Positions 15,815 to 26,776 of a stretch of 64,000 bases of DNA are shown one piece after another. A model generated the notes under the pieces. It worked only from the letters and a program-made list of their open reading frames with translations. It made no database searches and was not told the origin of the DNA. The first letter of the stretch is position 1. Each line of letters starts with the position of its first letter. The translations under genes and the position numbers were made by a program. Location: assembly GCF_000313135.1 (NCBI RefSeq), contig NW_004457380.1, positions 781,035-845,034 of the forward strand, given 5' to 3'. This DNA comes from Acanthamoeba castellanii str. Neff (Eukaryota; Discosea; Longamoebia; Acanthamoebidae).

Positions 15815-16402
15815 CTTGAATGACTCGCCCCCACGATGAGAAAGGGGGGATGAAGAGGTTATTGGTGATTTACGTTGGCGCTAGTCACCACCAAAGTCTA
15901 GGTACGTCGCGGATTCTTCTATTAGATGAGCTCCTGTAGTGGTCAATGAAATCTGTAGCCGCCGAACTAACAGTTCAGCGCCAACGGGTACGAGTAAAGA
16001 AATTGTATTTTTTGTCATTTCTTTTCACCAAATTTGTGTCAGGTGCCTGTTCAAGAGTGTCTCATCAAACTCAAGTCTTTGTACTTGCATCATCAGACAA
16101 GCCTCTTGCGCTCTCCAATGCCACCGCTTTGGTGTTGACACAAGCTGCGCATTGCTCCTTCGGTCTGGCCAGTCACAACCACTGTGCTATCGAAGAGAAA
16201 TCATTTTCTCTTTAATTTCTTTGTAGCTGTGGTCCAGAAAATCCAGTGAACAGGACGCTAGAACGGTAAGCCTGGGACTGTACTCGTAGCGTGAGCCGCA
16301 ACGTGTCTGTAGCGGCCAAGGCCACTACTTCTTCTTCAAGAACCCGCACAACGGCATACGTCAGTCATAAGTCTATCGTCAGCACTACCAACTACTCTAA
16401 CA
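15815..16402 (+). other. Divergent intergenic region with unresolved intron-like and exon-like pieces
   Basis: This lies between the formin start (minus) and the GNA1 start (plus). On the plus strand it holds intron-like blocks: 15988-16042 (GTACGAG...GTGTCAG), an acceptor at 16224-16226 after a pyrimidine tract, and 16266-16312 (GTAAGC...CTGTAG). Splicing the last one joins 16227-16265 to 16313-16370 in one open frame reading CGPENPVNRTLER then GQGHYFFFKNPHNG and a stop. I could not find a start codon or a complete gene model. It may be a small cysteine-rich gene, a relic, or part of the GNA1 leader. Confidence 0.3.
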
Positions 16403-17271
16403 ATGTCGGCTGTGTTCCGCCCCGTTCAAGATGGTGATTTTGTGTTTCGCCTGCTCGAGCTGAGCGACTACGAGAAAGGTGAGCCTCCGCACAGATGCCA
16501 AGTCGTTGAATTGATTGGTGCTCAAATCATCTGCTGCCGATTGATCTCTTGATTGCGCCAGGAATCTGTCGTGTGCTGGGCCAGCTGACCGAAGTGGGCA
16601 ACGTCACCAAGGAGCAGTTCGCGCGCCGCTTCAACGAGTTCAGGCAACAAGGCGACACCTACTTCGTAGTGGTGTGCGAGGACCTGGCCAAGAGGCAGGT
16701 GGCCGGCTGTGCCACGCTCATGGTGGAGAAGAAGATCATTCACGACTGCGGTTCGGTACGCTCTGTTCTACTCGCCTCGCGCTCCCCGTGAACGTTTTAT
16801 CACACAAGCCGTGCCCACCCCTCTACTCTTCTCTTGTCGCAGTGCGGGCACATTGAAGACGTCGTCGTCGACTCCACCTACCGCGGCAAGAATCTTGGCC
16901 TCAAGTACAATGCTTCACTCCAGCTTAGCTGCGCGGTGGTGTCATATCGATGTCCAACGTCTATCATTGTGTTGTGCGCAACATAGGCTGATTCAGCACC
17001 TGAGGGACATTGGCGAGAGGCTGGGCTGCTACAAGATCATACTGGACTGCTCGGAGAAGAACGTGCCCTTCTACGAGCGCACCGGCTTCACGAAGAAGTA
17101 CGCCAGCTATCAAGCCTTCTCTCTCTCTCTCTCCACAACAGCATCATTGGCTATTCGTCCTCATGCAGTGATGTTGGTCCGAGAAGAGCCTTCTCATCTC
17201 CTCCTTACTTGCTTGCACACAGGGAAGTACAGATGGTGTGCTACATTCCCCAGAAGAAAGCGGCGCTCTGA
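16403..17271 (+). CDS. GNA1: Glucosamine-6-phosphate N-acetyltransferase
   Basis: GNAT-family enzyme that acetylates glucosamine-6-phosphate with acetyl-CoA on the route to UDP-GlcNAc, needed for N-glycans, GPI anchors and, in cyst-forming amoebae, wall polymers. Five exons join without frame loss: 16403-16478, 16562-16755, 16843-16904, 16987-17097 and 17223-17271. They give 163 residues, the normal size for the family. Diagnostic stretches are CGHIEDVVVDSTYRGKNLG (acetyl-CoA motif A) and LDCSEKNVPFYERTGF near the C-terminus. It ends in KKAAL. Three of the four donors are GTAC and one is GTGAG. No targeting signal is visible, so it is probably cytosolic. Confidence 0.95.
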
Positions 17272-17515
17272 GCGACGCCGCACTACACCGCCCCGCATAC
17301 TCTCTTGGCTGGTTCATTGCACTGTACATATCACACTTGGAGACAAACGTCTGACAGACACAGGTCTCCGTCTTTTACAAACATGATGCTTCATCTCTCT
17401 CTTGCATCATTAAAATAAATAAATAGTAAATAAATAATATTTATCATTTATAAACTATTATTTCATTTCGGGACAGTTTTTAGTTGAAGCTTTGAGTCTG
17501 GCGAGGAGCAAGAGG

Positions 17516-19387
17516 ATGGGCCGAACCCGAGAGGGGTCCCGAGGTAGAGCTGTGGGCGCGGTGCGAGGGGGTGGCGCCCGAGGGACAGCTGCAGAGGGCA
17601 CGACGACCACCCTGCTGGGCCGCTACTTGGAGTGGAAGAAGAGGCGGGCGCAGCAGGCCGCCAAGGTGGAGCAGACGAGCCGAGGAGGGGGTGTGGGCAG
17701 CTACTTTGCAACAGCTGCCTCGACTGCGACTTCCTCCTCTTCTTCGCCCTCTGCTTCATCGATAAGACTGCCGCTCTTCCTCAAGCGCCTCGTGTGGCGA
17801 ATCATCGAATTCGTGAAGCAATTGCGCAGGCGGCAGCTGGTGCACTTTGCGATGTGGGGCGGTGGCGTTCTCTGCCTCTACTCCCTATGGCGGTGGTACC
17901 GCGCCGCCTTTCGCAAATCCTGCATCCCTCCCCACGAGGTACCACTCATTATATTATAAATATTTATGTAAATAGTATTGTTATTTATTAATTGATTATC
18001 ATTGAATGGTGGTCGCAGGAGGAGGAGGGCATCGTGGACGTGTGCGTCGTGGGCGCAGGACCAAGCGGGGCGACCTGTGCCTACCACCTGGCCAAAGCCG
18101 GCCACAGGTTCGTCTGCCCTGCCCTGCCCTGCCCTGCCGCAGGGAAACCGGTTTCTGTTCGGCGGCGCACGAGTGGCTGCTGACATGTGTTGTCATTCAT
18201 TCGTGATGTGCCACGCGCGTGGCTTGTGCAGCGTGATCCTGATCGATAGCCAGCGCTTCCCGCACGACAAGGTGTGCGGAGACGTGGTCCCGCCTCTGGC
18301 ACAGAAGCATCTGGAGGAAATGGGCGTACTTCAGCAAATCGTGCTCGAGAAAGAGGGCCGATGGGTAACGTCAACCTCCACCTCACAAGACCGGCACACG
18401 GCACACGGCACACGGCACACGGCACACGGCACACGGCACACGCGATTAGAGACTTGACGTTGGTTGGTGTGTGTGTTTGGTGCAGGGCAACTCGGGAGGT
18501 TTTGTGAGCCCGTCGGGGCTGAGCTTCATCGGAAAGCTGACCACCGGCGAGCGGCTGCTCTCCGTACAGAGGATCATACTCGACGAAAAGATCGCTTACG
18601 CAGCCGAGAGCGCCGGTGCCACGCTCTTGGACGGCTTCACTGTCAAAGTACGCTCTCTCCGCGATGGCCTGCTTCTTTCATTTCATCCTCATCATGTGTC
18701 GTGCGTGTCGTGTGTGGTGCGTGCGTGTTCACCTTCATGTAGTCCGTGAAGTGGAACCCGGAGGACGAGCTCTGGACCATCGTGCTCGACACCATGGACA
18801 CGCACGGCGAGAACTGTACGCATCGCATTCGATGGGTCGGTCTGAGCAGGCAGACCCGCGGCTGACTAGGCCTCTCCTCTTCCCAACGCGCGCCTCGAGC
18901 AGATGTGTACAGGGCGCGAGCGTTGGTGGCCTGCGATGGAGCCAAATCAGAGATAGCGCGCCAGCTCGGGGTCATAAACTCACCGCCGAACACGTTTTGC
19001 TGTCGCTCCTTCGCCAAGGTCAGCTCTCTTTCTCAATTGCACAACACGCACACGCACACGCACACGCACACGCACACGCGGCCACAGCCTTCTCACGATT
19101 TTTGGCTTGGTGCTGCTACAGGCCGGCACCCACGCGTTCCCGGCAGCGGACCACGTGTCGTTCTACTCGGAACAGCTGCTGCCGGGCTTCTTCGTGGTGT
19201 TCCACGAGCTGGAGGACTTCCTCAACATGTGCTGCTACTTCATCCCGCTCCCCTCGACGTCCCGTTGGAAGGGCCGCACGGTCGAAGAGCTGCAGGAGGC
19301 CTACAGCGACTACATGGAGACCGATCCGTACATCAAGCAGGCGCTCGGGCCGGACGTTGCCGTCACCCCGTGCAAGGTGCGGACCTT

Positions 19388-19448
<61 letters not shown>

Positions 19449-20383
19449 CACAGCTACTGTAGACGCAATCGTGAGAACTGACCGCGGAGCTCTATGGTCC
19501 CAGTTTGCACCGATGCGCGTCGGTGGAGTGTCGAGGAGCTACGGCAACCACTTCCTGGTGGTCGGCGATGCTGCGGGACAAGTCGATCCGCTGACCGGAG
19601 GTGTGTGTGTGTTGCTGTGTGTGGTGTGTGTGTGTGTGTGTTGCTGTGCGGTGCTGTTTGCGTGCGACGAAGCCGTGTAACCCGCCTTTGGGCTTGGTGC
19701 GCTCACCGTTTCGATACCACCTTCACACGTAACCGCGCGGCGGGCAGGGGGCATCCATTTCGCGATGGAGGCGGCCAAGATCGCAGCGGAGACCCTGGTG
19801 GAGGCCTTCCGAGAGGGAGACCTCACCGCGGGGCGGCTCAAGGTGTACCAACAGCGATGGAGAAAGGCCTTCGGGTGGGACTTTTGGCTGTACGACCCTT
19901 CTTCTTCTTCTTCTTCGCCTCTGCGTATATGTGTCGTGTGTTGTGTGTCGCGTGCGTGTTGCATGTGCCAATGACGGTCGTGTCTAACGTGTGCGTGTCT
20001 TTGTGTAGGTCCTTCCTGATTCTGCGCCTACTGTACAGGTTCCCCATCCTCTTGGATGCCGCTGCCGAGGTGATCAAGCGCAAGGGCGACGCGTTCGTCG
20101 GAGCATGGGCCACGGTACTTTTACCTACGCATTGTTGCTCCCCTGTGCGTGGTGCTCGGTCTGAACTTGGCTCTCCAGGCCATGATGGGCGGCCGGAGCA
20201 AGATATGGTTCTTCTATCCTACCTGGTACGCGTTCGTTCACACGCACCACATGCTCGCCGCACACGCACACAGCAAGACTCACCGTGCAAAAAAATGCCA
20301 GCGCTTTCCCAATCGCGCTGCAGGCCTTCGTGTTGCTCTGGCGACAACTGCGCTATGGCAAGCTCACCCCACCAGGCACATAA
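17516..20383 (+). CDS. Membrane-anchored FAD-dependent geranylgeranyl-reductase-family protein
   Basis: Multi-exon flavoprotein. The N-terminal part (17516-17938) is basic and Ala/Gly-rich and contains one hydrophobic span (FAMWGGGVLCLYSLWRW), probably a membrane anchor. It is followed by the FAD dinucleotide-binding motif VVGAGPSGATCAYHLAKAGH, then DKVCGDVVPP and the second FAD motif VVGDAAGQVDPLTG joined to GIHFAMEAAK. This set is typical of geranylgeranyl reductases, which saturate prenyl chains. In a non-photosynthetic amoeba the substrate could be a polyprenol or another prenyl lipid, but this is inference. The last exon (about 20324-20383) ends LTPPGT. A (CA)n array lies in the intron at 19389-19447. 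The start is the first ATG in frame. Confidence 0.82.
19389..19447. repeat. (CA)n microsatellite in the flavoprotein gene
   Basis: About 29 CA units right after the donor of the exon ending VAVTPCK. Confidence 0.95.
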
Positions 20384-21012
20384 AGACCACCAGTTGTCTC
20401 TCATAGGCTTCTTTCGTCTTGCTCGTCTTGCTCCTTCTCTCTTTGCTTCGTTCGTCTTCTTCTTGTCTCGAGAGGGCAGAACTCCGGCACTGTCCCATAA
20501 CCGTGGCGGCAACGCTCACTCCCGGCCCCAAATGTGCCTCTTGTTCAATGGGCCTTTGTGACGATTGTCGGTGATGGTCGTTGTGACGAACTTGGTAGAG
20601 GCCACGGTGGTGGCGTGTGTGCGTGCGCAAGAGTGTGTGCACGGAGGCAGACGGGGTGTGCGTAGTGGCCGAGTCTTTATGGGGCGAGCAACCACAATGA
20701 CGACGCAACCTCTGTAGATCTCCAAAAGCGATTGCTCAGGAATAATCAGTCGCGTCCTCACCATCCCAGAGGGCTCGACTCGTCTCCTCCGCGGCACATC
20801 TTTTACTTCATCTTTTATCTTTTATTTTGTATAATTACACAAAATTACAAATAAATAAATAAAATGTATTCATTTTGGGTAATTTCCGGCGGCGATGGTG
20901 GGAATGTTCGTGCGAGACTCGCAAACCAACACTTGGTGGCCGGACCAGTAGTGTGGAGTGAGATTACGTACCGGACGCGAGCAAGTTCTTGCTGCTAGCA
21001 GAGGAGGAACGA
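20384..21012. other. Intergenic region
   Basis: 3' flank of the flavoprotein gene and promoter/leader of the strumpellin gene. It contains an AT-rich block (20805-20880) with repeated AAATAAAT and a short GT-rich tract near 20610. No convincing coding segment was found on either strand. Confidence 0.5.
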
Positions 21013-24000
21013 ATGCAGGGCGAGGATTTCCTGAGCGAGAACAATGTGGCCGGACAGACGATCCTGCGGCTGGTGAGCCGAGGAAATGCGATTGTCGCCG
21101 AACTGCTGCGTCTATCGGATAACATCCCGCCCCCCTTCATCGTGCCACCCCTCGACAAGCGGAAGAGCGTCACCAAGCGCCCCTATGATGACATAATCTT
21201 CGATTTCAAGTATTTGAAGAATCAGGAACTCTACGACACCCGAATTGAGACCAACCCTGAGCTGAGTGATCTCGATCTCGAATTTCGCGATGCCCACATC
21301 GACATTCTGCGCCGCTTCTACCAGCTGTTTGAAAGCGTCTACAAGTACATCACCGATTTCCTCAAATACATCGAAGACATGGAGGAGGGCGTGTTCATCC
21401 AGCAGACTCTCGAGGTGCGTCTCCTCTGCACCCCTGGCTCTGTAGTGCACCGTCTTCTTACTCTCTATTCCTCCTTCTCCTCTGCCATCACCAGGCCGTC
21501 TTGTTGAACCAGGACGGCCAGCAGCTCTTCGCCGAGGCCGTCTACCTGTACGGCATCATGCTCTTCCTGCTCGACCAGCGCATCGGCGGTGAGGCGCGAG
21601 AGCGCATGCTCATCTCCTACCTGCGCTACAAGGCACGCCGCCTCTTCCCTCATCACCTTCTTCTTCTCCTCCTCCTCCTTGTTGCCCGGGCAGAGGGAGG
21701 CCATGGTCGGCTCATGCGCGTGGTGCATCGACTTCTCTCTTCAACTCGCGCAGGGCCACACCGACCTGCCGCTGATCGACGAGGTGTGCAAGCTGTGCCG
21801 CAACACCGGCTACGTGCCGGGCCAGCCCAAGCCGCCCAAGTACCCCGAGGACTACTTCAAGCGGTACCGTATTCGTTCTCTCTCTCTCTCTCCTTCGCGA
21901 AGCGAAAGGTGGTGTGCGCCACCATTGCTGACACACAAGAGTCGCGTTGCGCTCTGTAGGTTCCCTCTGCCGGCGACGGTGGTGGAGATGATCATCGGCC
22001 GCCTCAGGTCGGACGACATCTATTCGCAGATGCAGTGCTACCCGCTGCCCGAGCACCGCTCCACCGCGCTCGCCACTCAGGCCGCCATGCTCTACGTGAT
22101 CCTCTACTTCGCGCCTCAGCTCCTGAGCAGCGAACAGGTACGACACACACGACTATACGACACGACACGACACGACACGACATATGACACACACACCACA
22201 CACACGCACACACACAAATTAACTCACCCGCCGCCCTCGCAACGTTGCGCTCTCATATGAAAGGCCTCCATGCGTGAGATCGTCGACAAGCACTTTGCGG
22301 ACAACTGGGTCATCTCCTTCTTCCTGGGCTACACAGGTGCGCCGTTCGCTCTTTGAAACCGTCAGCTCGCTACACAAGTCGGACCAAGAGGGAGGAAAAT
22401 CATTGCAATGATTGCCTCATATTGCGTGTGCTGACCGCGTTGTAACACGCAGTCGATCTGTCGCTCGAGTGGGAGCGCTACCCGGCCGCCATGACCGCGC
22501 TCAACAACACCATCGGCATCCCCAACGTCAAGATCCTGGCCAAGCGGCACTGGGACAAGATTCCCAAGCTGCAGCAGGAGATCCAGCACTACCTCACCGA
22601 GGTACCGGCCGCCTCGCCCTGTCGTTGGCTTTTGCATGGCACTCAGCACCGCGCATTGTTGTCATTCCTGACCCTCTCTCTACTCTCTCTCTCTCTTTCT
22701 CTCTACGTAGGGCGTGCTCAACGAGGAGTTCGTGCTGAGCAGCCACGGGCAGCTGATGAACTGCCTCCGGCACACCAACACAACGCTGCGTTGGCTGATG
22801 CTGCACTACACCACCACAAACAGGAAGCTGCGGGAGGTGATCACGCTCACCGGTGCGTTCTTCTTCGTTCTTCTTTCTTCTACTTCTTCTTCTTCTTCTA
22901 ACATCACACACACACACAGAAATCAAGCTCGACGGCGTGTTGCTGCTTCTGCTCAACGTGGCACAGCTCGAGTTCATGCTCAAGAACCTGTTCCAGAAGC
23001 TCCTCGACGACAAGGACGACAAGTGGAACGAGAGCCGCGCTCAGGGCGCCGAGCGTATGAGCGAACTGGGTGCGCCTGCCCGCCACATGTGTGTGTGTGT
23101 CGTGTGTGTATATATGTGCTTCGAGCTCATGTGCGCGAGCGTGCGATCCTAGGCGAGTACTTCTCCGGCGACAAGCCGCTCACGCGCGTCAAGAAGAACG
23201 AGAACCTGCAGAAGTGGTTCGTCACGATTGGCGACAAGATCAAGGACCTGGACTACCACGACTCCACCGCCGCCGGCAGGAAGATTCAGCAGCTCATGGA
23301 GGCGCTGAAGGAGGTCGAACAGTTCGAGCAGGTACGCAGAGAACAGCCTCGTGTCTCTGCCGTGTGTCGCACGTGAAAATCGGCTCACACGACACACGAC
23401 ACACGACACATGTAACACACACGCAACACATAACGATCACGTTAGATCGAGTCGTCGCTCCAAGTCAAGCAGTTCCTGTCGGACACCCGCGAGCTGCTGG
23501 CGCAGATGCTCAAGATCGTGAACATCAAGGAGCAGTACCTCGTCATGATGAGCTCCGTGGCCGACATCTCCTACGGCTTCCAGCTCATTGACGAGTACAT
23601 TCCCCTCATGCAGGAGCGAATCAAGCGGTACGCCCCTCCCCTCCTGACTCGACACACACACACACACACGTCGATCTACGCACCGGCGAGCTCATGAATT
23701 GGTTTGGCTTCTTTTACGACTGCAGCGATCCATCGTCGACGATCAAGCTCCGCGCGACCTTCCTCAAGCTGGCCTCCATTCTCGACCTGCCGCTCGTGCG
23801 TATCGTGCAGTCCAACAGTCCCGACTTGTACAGCGTCTCCGAGTTCTATTCCGGCAAGCTGGTCTTGTTCGTCAGACGCGTATGCATCCCTTTGCCGTGT
23901 GTGTCGTGTGTGTGTGGTGTGTCGTGTGTGTCGTGTGTGTGTCGTGTGTGTGTGTCATTGTCGTCGATCCTACTGACATTATGGTGGCTCGGTGCAGGTG

Positions 24001-26312
24001 ATGGAGATTATCCCGAAGAGCATGTTCTTCATCCTCAACGACATCATCGAGCTGCAGACGCACAAGATCAAGGAGCTGCCCACGAGGCTCGAGAAGGTGG
24101 AGCTCAAGGACTTTGCGCAGCTCGACGAGAGGAACCAGCTGGCCAAGCTCACCCACGGCGTCTCCAAGTTCACCGAGGGCATCCTGGCCATGCAGACCAC
24201 CCTCGTGGGCATCATCAAGGTGGAGCCCAAGCAGCTCCTCGAGGAGGGCATCCGCAAGGAGCTCGTGTTCAAGCTCGCCAGCGCCATGGACAAGATCCTC
24301 ATCTTCAAGACGGGCAAGATCGACGAGTTCGAATCCCGGCTGAAGCAGCTGGCCTCGCAGCTCGACGGCTTCTCTCGGTCCTTCCAGTGTACGCCTCCCT
24401 TACGATTCCCCACCGTCGCTGGCACCCGCTGATGGTAACACGCACACGCACCACCGCACACGCACACGCACGACACGCAACAGACATCCAGGACTACGTG
24501 AACATCTACGGCCTGAAGATCTGGCAGGAGGAGTTCTCGCGCATCGTGAACTACAACGTCGAGCAGGAGTGCAACTCCTTCCTCAAGACCAAGGTCTACG
24601 ACCACCAGTCCATGTACCAGAGCACCGCCATCCCCATCCCCCGCTTCCCGTCTGTAGATAACTCTGTCAACTTCATCGGACGGTACCGACTCCCCCTTCC
24701 CCCCCCCATTTCCCACTCCCAATCTCGCCCTTGACTAAATAATGTCTCTGTGTGTGCGGCGGTGTGTCTCGTGTCGTGTCGTGCGGTGTGTAGACTCGCG
24801 CGGGCGCTGCTGCAGCACACCAACTACAACAACACAATTTTCCTGGACCAGATGTCGGCGTGGTACGACAAGGACGGCCGAGAGCTCATCGGCATTCGCA
24901 CTTTCGATCTTCTCTTGCGGAGCGTGGGTGTGTTCGGCGTGTCAGGCCTCGACCGTCTCCTGTGCTTCATGATCGTCAAGGAACTCCAGGTTCGTGTCCG
25001 CACGACACGAAACACGACACACGACACGACACGACACGCGCGAGTTTTTACTGATGTTTGATTGTCACACATATGCAGACGTTCGTGGCCACGGTGCGCA
25101 AGATGATGGACAAGAACATGTCCAAGTTCTTGACCGACTTCACCAAGGAGCTGAGCCCCACCTCCACGCTCCCCACCAACACCGTCAAGCTCTACAACAC
25201 TGCGGTGAACTACACCAGCAAGCTCTGGCCCATTTTCATGAGCACCACCTCGAGGATCGGTCAGATGCAGCTTCTCAGACGGCAAATCGCCAACGCCCTG
25301 AACGTACGCTCATTCTTTCGTGCCCCATTGCCCCCCCCCCCAAATATGCAAACCCAGTGCCCGGTGTTTCACACTCGACTCATTGTGTGTTGTTTGTTTT
25401 GTTTTGTTTGTTTCGTCTTCGGCCGGGCGATGATATGCGCAGTGGCTGACCAAGCTGGACTCGAACTCGCTCAGCCTCAACCTGACTGTTATTAACAACG
25501 CCCTCATCTCCGACATCCAGCAGCACTACCAGAAGTACGTCCTCCGCTCCTTGTGTGTGTGTGTGTGTGTGTGTGTGTGTCGTGTCGTGTCGTGTCGTGT
25601 CGTGTCGTGTCGTGTCGTGTCGTGTCGTGTCGTGTCGTGTCTGCAGTGTCGTATGTTGGCCACGGCCACTCATCGGTGTCTTGACTTTGGTTGTAGCCCC
25701 GAGAAGCCGTACCCGGGCGAGGACAACCCGCTCTTGTCCGAGCTCACCAGGTATCTCGAAACCGCCGGTATCCACGACCCCTACACCAAGGTGCGCGGCC
25801 TCCCACTCAAATACCGCGTTGTCAGCAAAATGATGGGCTCATCACCAGCGATGTGTGCGTGTTGCGCGTTGCGTGCGCAGATCTACATCACCACCTCTTC
25901 GCTGGAGGGCTTCCCGGTCCTTATGTTCCTGTTCGTCGCTTCGCAGATGCCCAAGTTCACCTACAACCGATCGCTCAGTACGTCGCTGCTCGAGAAACGT
26001 TTGAAACGTTCGCCTCCGGCGGCATTCTGCCGTCCTTTTACGCTCACACAACCAACGACACGACACGACACGTATCTGCATGGCACCATTGCAGAGACCA
26101 TCATGGCGCAGAAGCCCAAGGACAAGGGCTCGGTGGACGCCATCCCGTTTGTGGTGGGCGTGATCACCCTCCTCAAGCAGTTCCACTCGGTCTACACGCA
26201 GCAGTTCCTGGCCTACCTCGGCCAGTACGTGCGGAGCCTCATCAACATCACCGTCGGCGGGTACTCGTCTACCTCCCTTTTCTTATCTCCCTTGTCAATG
26301 CTAACCTACGCA

Positions 26313-26357
<45 letters not shown>

Positions 26358-26529
26358 ACACACACACACACACACAACCAGAGATGATAAGGGACGCACG
26401 CAGGACTACCCGGTGGAGGTGGTCAACATCCTGCTGTTCCTGGAGGAGTTTTGCCGGTACAGCAAGATGGACCGGAAGGTGGTGGAGGGCTACCTCCCGC
26501 CCTACGTCTTCGACCAGTTCACCCACTGA
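21013..26529 (+). CDS. WASHC5: WASH complex subunit 5 (strumpellin)
   Basis: Structural subunit of the WASH complex, which activates Arp2/3 on endosomes. The protein is alignable end to end with animal strumpellin. It starts [20 protein letters not shown], matching the family N-terminus, and continues with [96 protein letters not shown] and others. It ends in [12 protein letters not shown]. Many short introns are present, several with CA, GTGTC or CACGA arrays (for example 25551-25640 and 26312-26378). ATG 21013 is chosen because it matches the conserved start. No catalytic domain is expected in this subunit. Confidence 0.95.
25551..25640. repeat. (GT)n-(CGTGT)n array in a strumpellin intron
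   Basis: A GT run followed by about 12 pentamers. Confidence 0.93.
26312..26378. repeat. (CA)n microsatellite in a strumpellin intron
   Basis: CA run with one CC interruption, in the last intron. Confidence 0.93.
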
Positions 26530-26776
26530 GCGTCTGGTCTCACACTCGTGTCTCCTCGTCGACCAAAACGAATGTAATACACGCACCCTCCGGACAGAAG
26601 AAGCAGAGGCAAGATTAAAATACTTCGCATTCATGTCGAAATTTCAATTTCTCTTTAGTTTCCCTAGAAATGATGTTGGTCGACAGGGAAGAAGAAAAGA
26701 GAAAGAAATCGATGGACAAAATCTTTTTCGATAGGAGAGCAGCATTCCAACAAAAACTGCACACAACCGCACACAC

